NCBI GenBank assembly: GCA_019649035.1
Contig: BMAT01006728.1
Location: 96,320 to 135,928, forward strand
Direction: 5' to 3'
Length of the DNA: 39,609 nucleotides
DNA from: Elysia marginata
Lineage: Eukaryota; Mollusca; Gastropoda; Plakobranchidae
Shown here: in pieces, positions 12,701 through 21,690 of the stretch
Layout of the letters: every line of letters starts with the position of its first letter
How positions within the stretch are numbered: position 1 is the stretch's first letter
Translations under genes and position numbers: made by a program
Notes under the pieces: generated by a model
What the model was told of the DNA's origin: nothing
Database searches by the model: none
What the model saw: the letters and a program-made list of their open reading frames with translations, nothing else

Positions 12701-13932
12701 TGGAAAAGATTTTTCACTATGAAAAAGAAAAAAAACTATCTATGAATAGGTATTGTTCTTGATAATATTTCATGATTTACTTATTACTCTGTTAGCCTTG
12801 AGTATCAATTGTTGTACCTTGTAGGTATGCGTTTCAGCTTCTATCTCTCTTCCTTTGCATAGGCTTTTTCTCTCTCAAGATCAGGTGCGCTGAGGACAAC
12901 TATCCATTGTGTGATAGCCAAGTCTGTAGAAGCTGATTTGGTTCTTTTTGTAGAAAATTGCTTCCTTAACCATCCTCAAAGATGGACATATAAAAAGGTA
13001 TTTAAACCAGGTTTTTTAAAAAAAAATTGTCGTAAAAAATGAGCTACAACTAGATTATTAGGACCTAGATATTCCATGATAAAAGTTCTTGAAGAATGTT
13101 GAAAGATGTTTCCTGGTGATATTTATCCTGAATTATATCCTGAAATATACCAACCTGAAATTTATCACTTCGAACTTTTCTTTTGTTAAAAGTTTCTCTG
13201 TAGGTGTAGCCTTAAATCCTTAGTCACCTATATTCATCCTCCTAATATTTTTTCAAATGAAGAACTAAACGATTTTGTTAATCAGCAGTTTGACAGAGGC
13301 CAAACTTAATTAAATTCTTTGATTCAAAGACATCACATACATACAAAATCAAGTTTGCAGTGCCTAATGAAGCTGGCACCTCATTTCAGAAAATTTATCA
13401 CACTTAAAACAGAACTAAGTTTTGTCTCTTTGTCATACTTCTATCTTTGAAGAAGGCATTATGCAACAAATCTTGTCCTTTAATCTTCAACATTATCATT
13501 ACACATTTCACTCATCACTGCAAGTATCAGGTGGTAATAATGCATATTTTGTCTTTCAAAAGTCAAACAATATTTCAGTTGTTAAAGATAAACTCAAGAT
13601 TAATCAGGACTTTAAGATGTTGGTATCAAAGCTTTTGGTGCAGAAATTCTGGCTCCACCCCATATCTAATGTCCTGTTTAAGTGTTCAATTATTGTAAAG
13701 AAATACATTAAATTGCTACTGTTTAGATACATGTTGCACAACACAACGGACACAGTTTTAATTGCATATGTTTGGATATCTTTTTTTTCATCAGAATCAG
13801 CTAGTCCACATTACATCAGGCATGTGCCTCCATGCTATGGGTCAGCGGGAGCAAACAATCCCAGTCTTACAGCCTTGCAAAGACGATATTTCAGCACAGA
13901 AATGGCTCTTTGAGTCTAAAGGCATGTTATAG
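3565..13932 (+). CDS. Polypeptide N-acetylgalactosaminyltransferase (GALNT family), 5'-incomplete, 11 exons
   Basis: Golgi type II membrane enzyme family that transfers GalNAc from UDP-GalNAc to Ser/Thr, starting mucin-type O-glycans. Exons: 3565-3760, 4365-4641, 5141-5307, 5817-5994, 7134-7337, 8116-8233, 9270-9455, 11777-11911, 12013-12117, 12863-12997, 13795-13932. All junctions are GT-AG and in phase, giving 612 codons plus TAG. Numbering from the first visible codon: stem 1-160, glycosyltransferase-A region with MHNEW at its start, the Mn-binding DSH at 264-266, WGGEN at 370-374, its partner His in GHIER near 398, then a three-repeat ricin-type lectin domain at 488-612. The usual AGGLF segment reads VGTGF, and the FDW/FNW motif reads FRW. 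Only the alpha lectin repeat keeps CLD; beta has CVI and gamma CLH. The cytoplasmic tail and anchor are missing. The family call is secure; the exact paralogue is not, and altered catalytic-site motifs leave activity open. Confidence 0.93.
4365..4641 (+). CDS. GALNT exon b: stem and start of the conserved region
   Basis: The acceptor CAAG at 4361-4364 was chosen over TTTCAG at 4357 because only it restores the frame: the split codon becomes GAG. Codes GLYNADDFGVGSELRNL and PLDREVPDSRPEE, the typical lead-in to the catalytic domain. Donor GTGAGT; two bases carry over. The next intron (499 bases) is AT-rich with no visible feature. Confidence 0.88.
5141..5307 (+). CDS. GALNT exon c: start of the catalytic domain
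   Basis: Acceptor TATTCAG, donor GTAAGA. Codes the conserved Cys after PDSRPEE, then LPPASVVITMHNEWPSVVLR and a run ending EIIIVDDASD, the nucleotide-binding beta strands of the family. MHNEW replaces the commoner FHNE. The intron after it (509 bases) shows nothing further. Confidence 0.95.
5817..5994 (+). CDS. GALNT exon d: REGLIRSR and the DxH metal-binding motif
   Basis: Acceptor TTTTAG after a T-rich tract, donor GTGAGA inside the Trp codon. Contains REGLIRSRLKG and VVVFLDSHMEVNKDW; the DSH is the canonical Mn/UDP-binding DxH. The following intron (5995-7133) holds a 10-base inverted repeat near 6119-6166 and is otherwise featureless. Confidence 0.95.
7134..7337 (+). CDS. GALNT exon e: mid catalytic domain
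   Basis: Acceptor TTCACAG, donor GTAAGT. Codes LQPLLKEI, LDYIDKDTFEY and TRYGFRWNMQFFETYF. The Arg in GFRW replaces the Asp or Asn usual in most family members. The intron after it (7338-8115) contains a C homopolymer near 7585. Confidence 0.94.
8116..8233 (+). CDS. GALNT exon f: donor/acceptor-site segment with WGGEN
   Basis: Acceptor CTTCAG, donor GTGAGT, ending in phase 0. Codes VLFVGTGFAVDVEYF and YDPGMMIWGGENIELAWR. WGGEN is the hallmark Gal/GalNAc-T motif. VGTGF stands in for AGGLF. The 1036-base intron after it shows only a T run near 8690. Confidence 0.96.
9270..9455 (+). CDS. GALNT exon g: end of the catalytic core, metal-ligand His
   Basis: Acceptor TTTCAG, donor GTGATG, phase 0 at both ends. 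Codes VWMCGGQILHIPCSHIGHIE followed by a PYTFPEGR loop and an AVDVWLGDYKK helix. The His in GHIE is the usual third Mn ligand. Confidence 0.95.
10036..10098 (+). mobile_element. SINE-type 3' tail fragment
   Basis: AAAGTGCTTTGGGCTTATAA followed by an AGAGAGCTGTATAAG block and a run of ATT-type repeats. This resembles the conserved 3' tail of many invertebrate tRNA-derived SINEs (a GCGCT..TATAAA..ATT pattern). No A-box or B-box head was found just upstream, so it looks 5'-truncated. Confidence 0.45.
10309..11366. mobile_element. Non-autonomous TA-target DNA transposon (Tigger/pogo-like MITE)
   Basis: A perfect 25-base inverted repeat, including the flanking TA, lies at 10309-10333 and 11342-11366; after TA it begins CAGTAGTATCCGGTTAAACG. 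TA at both outer edges fits target duplication by the Tc1/mariner superfamily, and the CAGTAG start is typical of Tigger/pogo ends. Subterminal copies of GCGTGCATTTA occur near both ends. The interior has no transposase-like frame and is more GC-rich than its surroundings, though 104 bases are unsequenced. The perfect ends suggest relatively recent insertion into the intron. The superfamily call rests on the ends only. Confidence 0.85.
10474..10577. other. Assembly gap (104 N)
   Basis: Run of N inside the MITE of GALNT intron 7; its true length is unknown. Confidence 1.
11777..11911 (+). CDS. GALNT exon h: catalytic-to-lectin linker
   Basis: Acceptor TTTCAG, donor GTAAGT, phase 0. Codes GSLEDRKLLPHQLNCHNF and TWFLDNIWPELLP, the conserved helix and CxxFxWYLDNVYPE-like segment before the lectin domain. 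It ends in VLWGM, where the lectin domain begins. Confidence 0.94.
12013..12117 (+). CDS. GALNT exon i: lectin repeat alpha
   Basis: Acceptor TTTTCAG, donor GTTAGT, phase 0. Codes IRTSTGNMCLDNDD through VVKPCIYDLQRQ. The CLD motif, whose Asp contacts Gal/GalNAc in the family, is intact, so this is the repeat most likely to bind sugar. Confidence 0.93.
12863..12997 (+). CDS. GALNT exon j: lectin repeat beta
   Basis: A short 45-codon exon with acceptor GCATAG and donor GTATTT, phase 0 at both ends. It codes FSLSRSGALRTTIHCVI, then VLFVENC and HPQRWTYKK, matching the QxW half of a ricin-type repeat. The CLD position reads CVI, so the sugar-contacting Asp is missing. It is supported by phase and by its place between alpha and gamma; the donor is weaker than in other exons. 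Confidence 0.85.
13795..13932 (+). CDS. GALNT exon k: lectin repeat gamma and stop
   Basis: Acceptor TCATCAG, phase 0. Codes NQLVHITSGMCLHAMGQ, VLQPC, then SAQKWLFE and a TAG. CLH replaces CLD. The QKW motif is intact. A longer open frame overlapping it in another register is not coding. Confidence 0.92.
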   Translation, partial: NQLVHITSGMCLHAMGQREQTIPVLQPCKDDISAQKWLFESKGML

Positions 13933-14060
13933 CTCAAATAACTTCGTTCTTCAATGAAAGCTCTATGCAAAGTGTAACCTGTTGAATTTTTAAAAATCTC
14001 AAAGTATAAGTTTAACCATTTTTAATTCAAAATAAAAAATAGTGTAGGGCCAAACTTTGA
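13933..14060 (+). terminator. GALNT 3' UTR with polyadenylation signal
   Basis: A canonical AATAAA lies at 14031-14036, about 100 bases after the stop codon, in an AT-rich tract. The cleavage position is not visible from sequence alone. Confidence 0.6.
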
Positions 14061-14515
14061 AAAAGGTGGGAACAGTTTGAGCAAAAGTTACCTGAACCAC
14101 CAATTATTGTTTCTTCAAACTTTCATTGGCTTAGCTTAGCCTATGCATGTCATCATGTGTCACCGTTGTATATTTCATTTATCTGCCAGTCTTTTAAAAT
14201 TTTCTTTTAATTTATTCAAAATTTATTTATTTATTTATTAATATCATCCAAGAGAGGGAGTTTGACAGCAGCTAAAACTTTTTGGTGTTTTTACCTTTGT
14301 TATTCTTAATATAAATTGCTGCAATAGTGAAAATATTATTGCTCTGTTTAATGGTTGTTAAGCAAGACTATTTATTTTTGAGTGTTAAGGGAAGGAGGTG
14401 GAAGGAATTCTTACGATTCCAAATTTACTTCAAAGAAGTATGACAAAGATTTTTTGTTTTGGTGATGGTAGATATCTAAAACATTTCTCCATCTCTAATC
14501 TTTTTCTAAGTCAGT

Positions 14516-14628
14516 TTATTTTATTAATTGAACATCATTGTAACATTATTAAGAGAAAATGTGCATCTGTTTAATTTATTAATTGAACATTATTGTAACA
14601 TTATAATATTAAGAGAAAAAGTGCATTC
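14516..14628. repeat. Two-copy tandem duplication, unit about 55 bases
   Basis: TTATTAATTGAACAT, ATTGTAACATTAT, ATTAAGAGAAAA and GTGCAT blocks occur in the same order twice. The second copy carries a short insertion before ATTAAGAG. A simple local duplication in intergenic DNA. Confidence 0.8.
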
Positions 14629-15211
14629 CATTTTTCCTTTATTTATAAATTGGCTTTTGGGAATCTCTAGTCTTTGTTCATGCACGCACAGATATGTTTC
14701 AAACATTTTTATTATGCTAATGCTTGACTTTCTGTTAACTATCACTTTGTTACCGATATTACTCAAGTCTAGTCATTTTTCACCAGTTGATATATGCAGT
14801 GAAGCCTACAGTCCATAATTTTTGTTGTTGAATCATATCATTTCAGTTTTATGCAAGCTTACAGAGTGTCTTTCATATTGACTCATTCTCACTTTTTGCA
14901 TATCTGCTTTTACTTTTTCCAGTTTAAAAAAGTTACCCTGCATCTTAAAACCCATTTAAATTAGCAGGATCCCTAATAAATCAATAAAATGTAGGGCCTA
15001 CTCCTAAGATTTTGATTAAAAAATTTTTTCCAAGCAAAATGCATTCCTTTTTTGTATATAGATTTTTTTCTTTCAGTTTTTCCATTTCCTTGCGGTGTAG
15101 CATACTTATAATCCACATGTGATAGACATATTTATTCAAGAGTCCCGAAGACTTGACGTTTGGAGTTGGAAACAACTTCTTTTTCATCTTGAATCTTTGT
15201 TTCTGGCTCTT

Positions 15212-16504
15212 TTAACTCTTTCATGTTTGTATTAATTTTGGGGGCGTTTTTAATTAGCAACATCCTTTTCTTTTGAAATATACAGTAGCCGCTCTTATAA
15301 TCCCTCCCACAACAGAATGTCATTTGCCCAGGTTCCAGTTGATTTCAAACTTATCTCTCATTGGCCAAGACCTGCCAAGGGTCAAACTGAAATCCAATCA
15401 GAGCCTCAGTGGCTGTAAGATTGACCGAGCCAGATGCCCAAGGTAACAGTTGCGTCATGGGTAAGGGCCTTGCTGTACTAGTACAGTAGTACGTGACGTC
15501 AGCAAAAAACCGAAATTGTAGGGCACAATGATTTCAGTCCTAAGTGAAACTTTTAAAAGGGCCTTGTCGAGACATGTAAAAATGATACCAAAAACTACAT
15601 AATCAATGGAAAAATACGGATTTTATTGTATTTTTACACATATTTTTCAAAATATGCTTCCAAAGTCATTATTTTATGTAAAATCGTTATTTGTGTTCCG
15701 ATTTTTGTGAAACAAGGACTAAACATTTTTTTTGACTCGAGAATTCCACTGTGTTGATTGGAAATGAAACACGATTGTTTTTTAACTTTTTTTGTAATCC
15801 TCCTATGTAAAGTGTAAAAGGTGTGAAATTCGCAAAGGCTAGCGATCAGAACGTTCCCCTGTAGCTGACTCTCATAGGCTTGGCTTATCTCAGGTAGTCA
15901 GGCACAGGGTCAGTTGGTGCTCTGATTGGTTCTGGGCTGACATCGGGGTAGGTCAGTTACATACGATCAGTAGTAGGTAACACTGCCCTGTGAATCTTTG
16001 AGGTAGCGGTGCAGGGACGTAATACTATACAATTGACTTGCACAGATTTTCAGTGGTAATAACATCAAACTATAATTTTTTTTTTCACTTTGAAAATATT
16101 TTTGACATTTTTTGTTAATCCTTCTGATCATATTGATATCATAAACTAAAAAATTGGGCAATAAGTAATGAAATTACTAAATTTGACAAAACATTTTAAA
16201 AATATTTTTCAAAGTCATTTTTGACCATACAAACTTAAATTCTTAATACTTTTACTTGAAACAAAAATCAATTTGTAAGTCACAGTAAAATCTAACCACC
16301 TGTTATAATTCTCCTTTAATCGGAGCACTTATTTATCCTTTCAATTGTCACAATTTTTTCTGATAATCAAACACAATGTTCAACTCTCTGTTGAGATATC
16401 AATCGAAATGGGCAAGTCTTATTGGCCCAGAGAGGAATCTAAGTCCCTCCCGTGAATTTTAGACCGCGGCCGGGCTTGGCGGGGATAAATGCGAAAGGGT
16501 TAAT
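15212..16504. mobile_element. Possible piggyBac-type (TTAA) non-autonomous element
   Basis: The right edge reads GCGAAAGGGTTAA, that is TTAACCCTTTCGC inward, a typical piggyBac-like end with a TTAA target. The proposed left edge TTAACTCTTTCATG matches only loosely. The interior is non-coding with GC-rich patches. One good end and one poor end make this a tentative call; unrelated repeats could explain it. Confidence 0.3.
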
Positions 16505-17514
16505 CAATTAAAAATATATAATCGCTTTTCATATTTAATTTATGATTTAGTGAGGTGTTAAGTTCGAGTGACTTAGCTTTCAGTAAATCGCATTTAAAGA
16601 TTATTGTAGTTGTAGCCTTTTTTCAATTTGCCATGGGGCTTTATACCTTTAGCATCAGAAAGATCATGCATACAACTTCTGAGATATGATTTCATCTTAA
16701 AAGACATGTTTCATAGTTGTTTTTTTTTTTCTAGAAAATTGAGTGACAACTTTTTAACTTTTACATGAGTCAAGAATGACATGCTAGTAAGTCCAGATAA
16801 CATTGATGGTGTAAAGTTATTGTCACTAGTTTTAAAATGAGGAACTCGTGAGACCAAATCAATACAAGACATTTCTGCTCCTATAGATTTTGTTTTACTT
16901 CTGAACAATATTGTAACCCCTGCTGCTATCCTAGTGTTGGCTATGGTTATTCTCACAAACATGCAGGTTTCCAATTTTTGCAGGAATTTTGAATTTTTAA
17001 ATATTGGCCTGTATTTTTCTTTTGCTCAAAAGTTGGAAAGTTGTTAGGCTTAAGACTTTCACAAATTTAGGAAAACCATCAAAAATAAGTATAGTTGAAT
17101 TCATTCGTTTGTTGTTACACAAACAGCTCTGTAATGAGAGTTCTGTGAAACAGTTGTCTTTTTAGAGGGTATGTCAACAGGTCTATTGATACAACTACAG
17201 TAACATCTGAATCCCAGCGCCAAGTGGTATATTTCATAGATGTCTTGATAATTTTTCTGCTTTTTTGTGTGATAACTTCTCACATCCCTGTTCTCAACAC
17301 CACTATGACTAAATTTATGCCTGCCACAACCACTACAATCATCATTATTCCCAACCACCATCACTGTGCACTACCATTTTACAAACTCTCTTCCAACTGG
17401 TTTCTCATTCTTCATTTAGTTTTATTATGAAGAAAAAATACTCCAATGCCTACTTAAGCTTATCCAAAATCATATTACCATCATAGCCTTTTCATCTGGT
17501 TTCTAAGTATAGGC

Positions 17515-18338
17515 CACATTTAACAAGACCCCCATGCGTTTCTATCCTGAGCTCTTTTTGAAACTTGTTTTGACACAAGTCCACCTCTCTTCAGATGCTC
17601 CTCAACAAGCTTTCACCATGTGATTCATGGCCTCTTGTTTTCAGTCCATGGGGATTTCACTGCCTTGTCATGCTGCTTGCTGGTTTCCTTATAGTGTGTC
17701 CTATCTGTCTCCATCTGCCCATACCTATCTCTTGTAAATCCTGTTCTCATTTCTGGTTGCCTCTGACCATGCAACTTGTAACATTTTTCAGATACAGGTG
17801 TTTATAAAACTTTGTAGATTTTTTTACTTGTAATAGTGAAGCTGCAACTTCCACATCCACATAGTAATACTGATTTTACATTTTAAGTTAACTGATTTCA
17901 ATCTTTGTGGTTGTTATTTGGTCCTTCTTTACAAACCAGTGATCACATTTTTTGGCGGATCTGTGAAAAGCCACAGTAGAAAAATATTACCAAATGCGAT
18001 CACCATTTCTCCTGTGATGTTGTCTATTCCTGCTAATTTACCAGGTTTCAGGGATGAGACAGCTTCTATTATCTCGGCTCTTTAAATACTGTGTCTGGTA
18101 TTGTTTGATGATGAAGGCACGTTCACTTTCAGCACATAATTTAGGTCTTTATTTGTGGCCATGTGTATATAGCTCAGAGCAGTGTTCGGTTCATCTTTCC
18201 AGAAATTCTTTATCCTCTGGCAGACACTTCCCTTCTTTGCTCTCAATTGTAGTTGCTCTTGCTTATTTTGTGCCTGTTAAATCCTTGACAATCTTGTAAG
18301 CTTTCTTACTGTTGTTATGTTTCAGGGTGTTTTCACCT
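17515..18338 (-). mobile_element. Decayed non-LTR (LINE) retrotransposon, reverse-transcriptase fragments
   Basis: Read on the minus strand with stops and frame shifts ignored, 18338-18000 codes NNSKKAYKIVKDLTGTKQ, then a GKCLPEDKE block and SLKPGKLAGIDNITGEMV, the conserved start of LINE reverse transcriptases. 17830-17515 codes remnants of the carboxy end: a GHTIRKPASSMTRQ block, NPHGLKTRG, and KLVEEHLKRGGL followed by KRAQDRNAW. The catalytic YxDD region between them is missing, so the copy is internally deleted as well as riddled with stops. The clade is uncertain (CR1/jockey-like). Inactive. Confidence 0.85.
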
Positions 18339-20862
18339 TAACATGTACTTACAAATGCTGTGGTACCCGCTAACCTCTAAACTCAGAGTCTGATTTTCAA
18401 AACTCACATAGTTTGAAGTTTTCTTGGTGTGGATATATTCCGCCTCTTTGGATTTGTAATATTTGAAGATAATGTAATTCAGTGCTCTGCGTGTAAAACA
18501 GTAATTGAGTAAAGTTTGTGATAAACACTCACAGAGCAAAGTTGTCTCCACAGAGTTCAGACAAAGATACCTTTGGTCCATAAAATCCTTAGGTTTGTGC
18601 AGGTTTGCAAGTAACAGTGATAGAGAGATAGAACGTTGACAGAGTCATGCCATGTAGGAATATAAACCAAATCTTCAAAGTTAGAAATTTGTCAGTTCCC
18701 GAAAGGTTTGAGGTAAGAGGTTTCCAATGTAGTGACCCTGAGAGAGGTTGGTGGGCTGTTTCACTAAGTTATAAATTTTCCATCATACTGAAGCACACGG
18801 CTGATGTTGAAGTATTGGAGGTTGGGATGGGTTTTTTTTTTGTTCATTTATGTCGGAAATACTGAAGAACAAAATAGATTGCAACTGTTGTTACAAATGT
18901 AGGAACGGATTTTATTTCATAAAATACAGTGTAATTATGTAGTATGTTCATAGCTTGAAATTATTTTTGTATTGTTTTGGTAATCGATACGAACAATGTA
19001 TTGCAGCAGCAAATATGTACATGATACAGAGTTCAGAACACTGATTTATATGAGGTATTGGTTTTAGTTAAGGTACCTGCTATGACCAGTCAGGCTCTGG
19101 CCAAATCTAAACTGTGTAATAGACCAATTTTGTTAGCACTTCTCAATCATCTGATATTAAAATTATGAAAATTGCCTAGTACATCAACGTACAATTTAAA
19201 AAATTGTCTTTTTTGCTTAATGCACAGAATTTCTAATAAAAAACAGTGGAGATTATCTCAAAACTATAAAAAGTGATCAAGGCCAAATGGAGCCTTGTGT
19301 TGATGTATTGTGATATCCTTTGTCTGTTCAGCAATGCCAAAAAATTTAGTCTCGATTTGTAAATAAAACGAATTCCACCCCCTTGACCATAACGCAGAGA
19401 ACGTTGTATAACATTCAGAATACTTAAGGTTTTTGTTGATTTTTTGAGAAACAAAATAGGACAACAAAGTGAAAAAAAAATTTCTGGTCCAAATTATGCA
19501 TAGGTTCTTTCTATACTGTATTCCAATTTCCATGTATTATGTACTTGTTAACTCTCAACCATAATGGTATTGCTTTTATGCTGTACTCTGCTCTTCACAA
19601 GGAAAGAAATCAACTCACATTATCTATATTTTTTTAAAATGAAATCCTACTTCATTCAATCATATTGACAAGCTTTGCAATCTCAAAAGTCCATAAAAAA
19701 AATTGATACATTCAGCTGGTTTGATGTTTACAATATATTTTGTCTGAAGCCAAGGTAAAAAAAGGCAAAATACTTATAATTATATTATTACAGTTGTATA
19801 AAATGTCATAAATGTTCATAAAAACCTTTACACATTCTTGTATTTCTAGCCACCAAAATATCATGGTTGTTTTATAAGACTGATCAAATAATAGAGCAAT
19901 AGAAATAAAAATCTCATTATTGCTTTTGGTTTTTTAAAGAATCAGTTTGTACTGTAGCCTCCTTTTTCTTGAAATACTTGATGCCATAATATTCATTTTC
20001 ATTTTAAAAGTCCCAATATTTTCATGTTCAGTTAAACTTATACTCAATATTTATCCTTTTATTCACGAGTTCTTCACATCGAAGTTTTAGGAATGGCAAT
20101 ATTATTTTGTTATCAAAATGTTCATGCTCTGCAAGTTAATTTGTAACACACATGGTGCAAACCCAATTAATGTACTTCCTTAGGCCTTCAAAGTGGCATG
20201 AAATGGATAGCACTAGCAGAACAAATCAAACAATTCTTTAGTTTTGGCCAATTAAGAAAGAGAAATTAATTTCATGTAATTCCACCAGATTCTTAGTTAA
20301 AAGGCTCCTAAAGTATCCTGGAAATTTCATAAGTTGATCACCAACTAGATCTAGTCAAATTTTAGCAGTACATGTATAATTTTTATGTTTACAATTTTGT
20401 TTCTGATTACAAACTTGATCTTTGTCAAGCCTAAATGAAGTCTGGAAGACCATAACTTGCATAGGTAAAAACTTATTCTTACATGATTTTTATCGATCAA
20501 TAATGGTAGTGGCAAAATTGTTTTAATGAGCTTCTTGATATTGCTTAAAGCTTAGGTGCTTTGAAATAAAGACAATTTTTCTAAATTGTGTGTTTTACTG
20601 TTTTATTGGTTTTTATTTATGAGTCGTCTTTTTTGTGAGTATATATTAAGTCCAATACATAGAATGCACATAATGGAAACTTTCTGAAACAAATCAAGTT
20701 TTATATGTAACTGAAAAAAAAGTGAAATATCTTTTTAAATATGACTACATTGTATCAACTTGTCTTTTTATGCAGAATCTTCAATTAAATAAAACTTCAT
20801 TTGTCTTACTGTCTCCATCAGGTCTTATTTTATGACAATTTTAATCTTTGAAAGAAGATAAG
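18339..20862. other. Intergenic, nothing recognised
   Basis: AT-rich DNA with short open frames of no recognisable content on either strand. The endonuclease half of the adjoining LINE would be expected here on the minus strand but was not recognised, so the LINE copy seems 5'-truncated. Confidence 0.5.
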
Positions 20863-21270
20863 TACGATAGACCTTGGATCCAACAAACTTTGGGGGAAAA
20901 TATAGTCAGTTCGTTGAATTTTGAAAGCAAGTTCTCTTTAAAGTAACACAAAATGAACCAAATTGCACAGAGCTGCAAGTTGTTTGAACGCTAGCCATTT
21001 TTTACTTATATATTATTATCCCCTCTTTTATACTAGGAAAGCTTTATTGCTATTAAAGTGAAAAACATAAGAAAAAAGGCTAAGAAAAGACCAACCATCA
21101 GTTTGAGCTTCACTTCTAGTTCGTTTGAAACAAGGTTAGTCTGAAATTAGATCGTTCTATACACGGACATTTGTAAAGGTCACAGAAGAGAAAAAATTGG
21201 GACTTTATTTCAGTTCGTTGAATGCAAGGATTCGTTGAGTCCAAGGTTGTTGGAAACGAGGTCCACTGTA
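20863..21270. mobile_element. Short Tigger/pogo-like MITE (408 bases)
   Basis: TA-flanked imperfect terminal inverted repeats. The left end starts TACGATAGACCTTGGATCC; the right end, read inward, starts TACAGTGGACCTCGTTTCC, and both continue into CAACAA and CTTGG or TTTGG. Subterminal TTCGTTGAA words occur on both sides. No coding capacity. The CAGTGGACC start is typical of Tigger-type ends. More diverged, hence older, than the MITE in GALNT intron 7. Confidence 0.7.
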
Positions 21271-21409
21271 CTTTTGAGTTGATTAGGCCTACATATTTTT
21301 TAACCTAAATAAGATGTGTAAACCTTAGACAGTTACCATGAAACACACAGTTTTTTGCTTTCCACCCTTTGTATTTCAGTACATTTTAATTTTTTAAATT
21401 GTAGATTTT

Positions 21410-21690
21410 GTAAGAGAGGTCTGTCAACCAGTTCTCAAGAGGTCATGGGTTCAATTTCCACCTTAGGCAAAATTGCATTTGCTCCCCCTGTGCCCAAACA
21501 GCACTGACTGAAAAGAGAGTAACCAATTCAGAGCTGATTTAGCCTGGTGGCCGATGGAGAAAGTCATAGGTCATGTGGCTCTCTTGACGTCTCTAGTCTA
21601 GCTAAAATTTATTTTTCTTATGTGGCTCAGAGGGGAATAGAGACTCTTCATATTGCCAGCAGTCACTCAAAAAATAGATAGTTGTGCAAA
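21410..21690 (+). mobile_element. Degenerate tRNA-derived SINE
   Basis: GAGGTCATGGGTTCAATTTCC carries a B-box-like GGTTCAATTTCC and closely matches the GGAGGTCATGGGTTCGATTGC of the better-preserved SINE at 33794. The A box is eroded, and the boundaries and any target duplication are unclear. Confidence 0.55.

Larger units (their letters stand above)
14061..17514. other. Intergenic, no gene seen
   Basis: Only short, unconvincing open frames on both strands. It holds a two-copy tandem repeat (14516-14628) and a possible piggyBac-type remnant (15212-16504), with more GC-rich patches near 15300-15500 and 15840-15960. Confidence 0.55.

Noticed and set aside
12118-13794. Loss of the middle lectin repeat in GALNT
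   Set aside because: Exons i and k can be joined in phase without it, but the short exon at 12863-12997 codes a proper beta repeat with matching phases.
13422-13913. 163-codon plus-strand open frame
   Set aside because: It overlaps the last GALNT exon in another register and has no domain-like content; the in-phase exon 13795-13932 explains the locus.
16711-16974. 87-codon minus-strand frame as a LINE endonuclease fragment
   Set aside because: The likeness is weak, and it lies on the wrong side of the reverse-transcriptase remnant for the same element.
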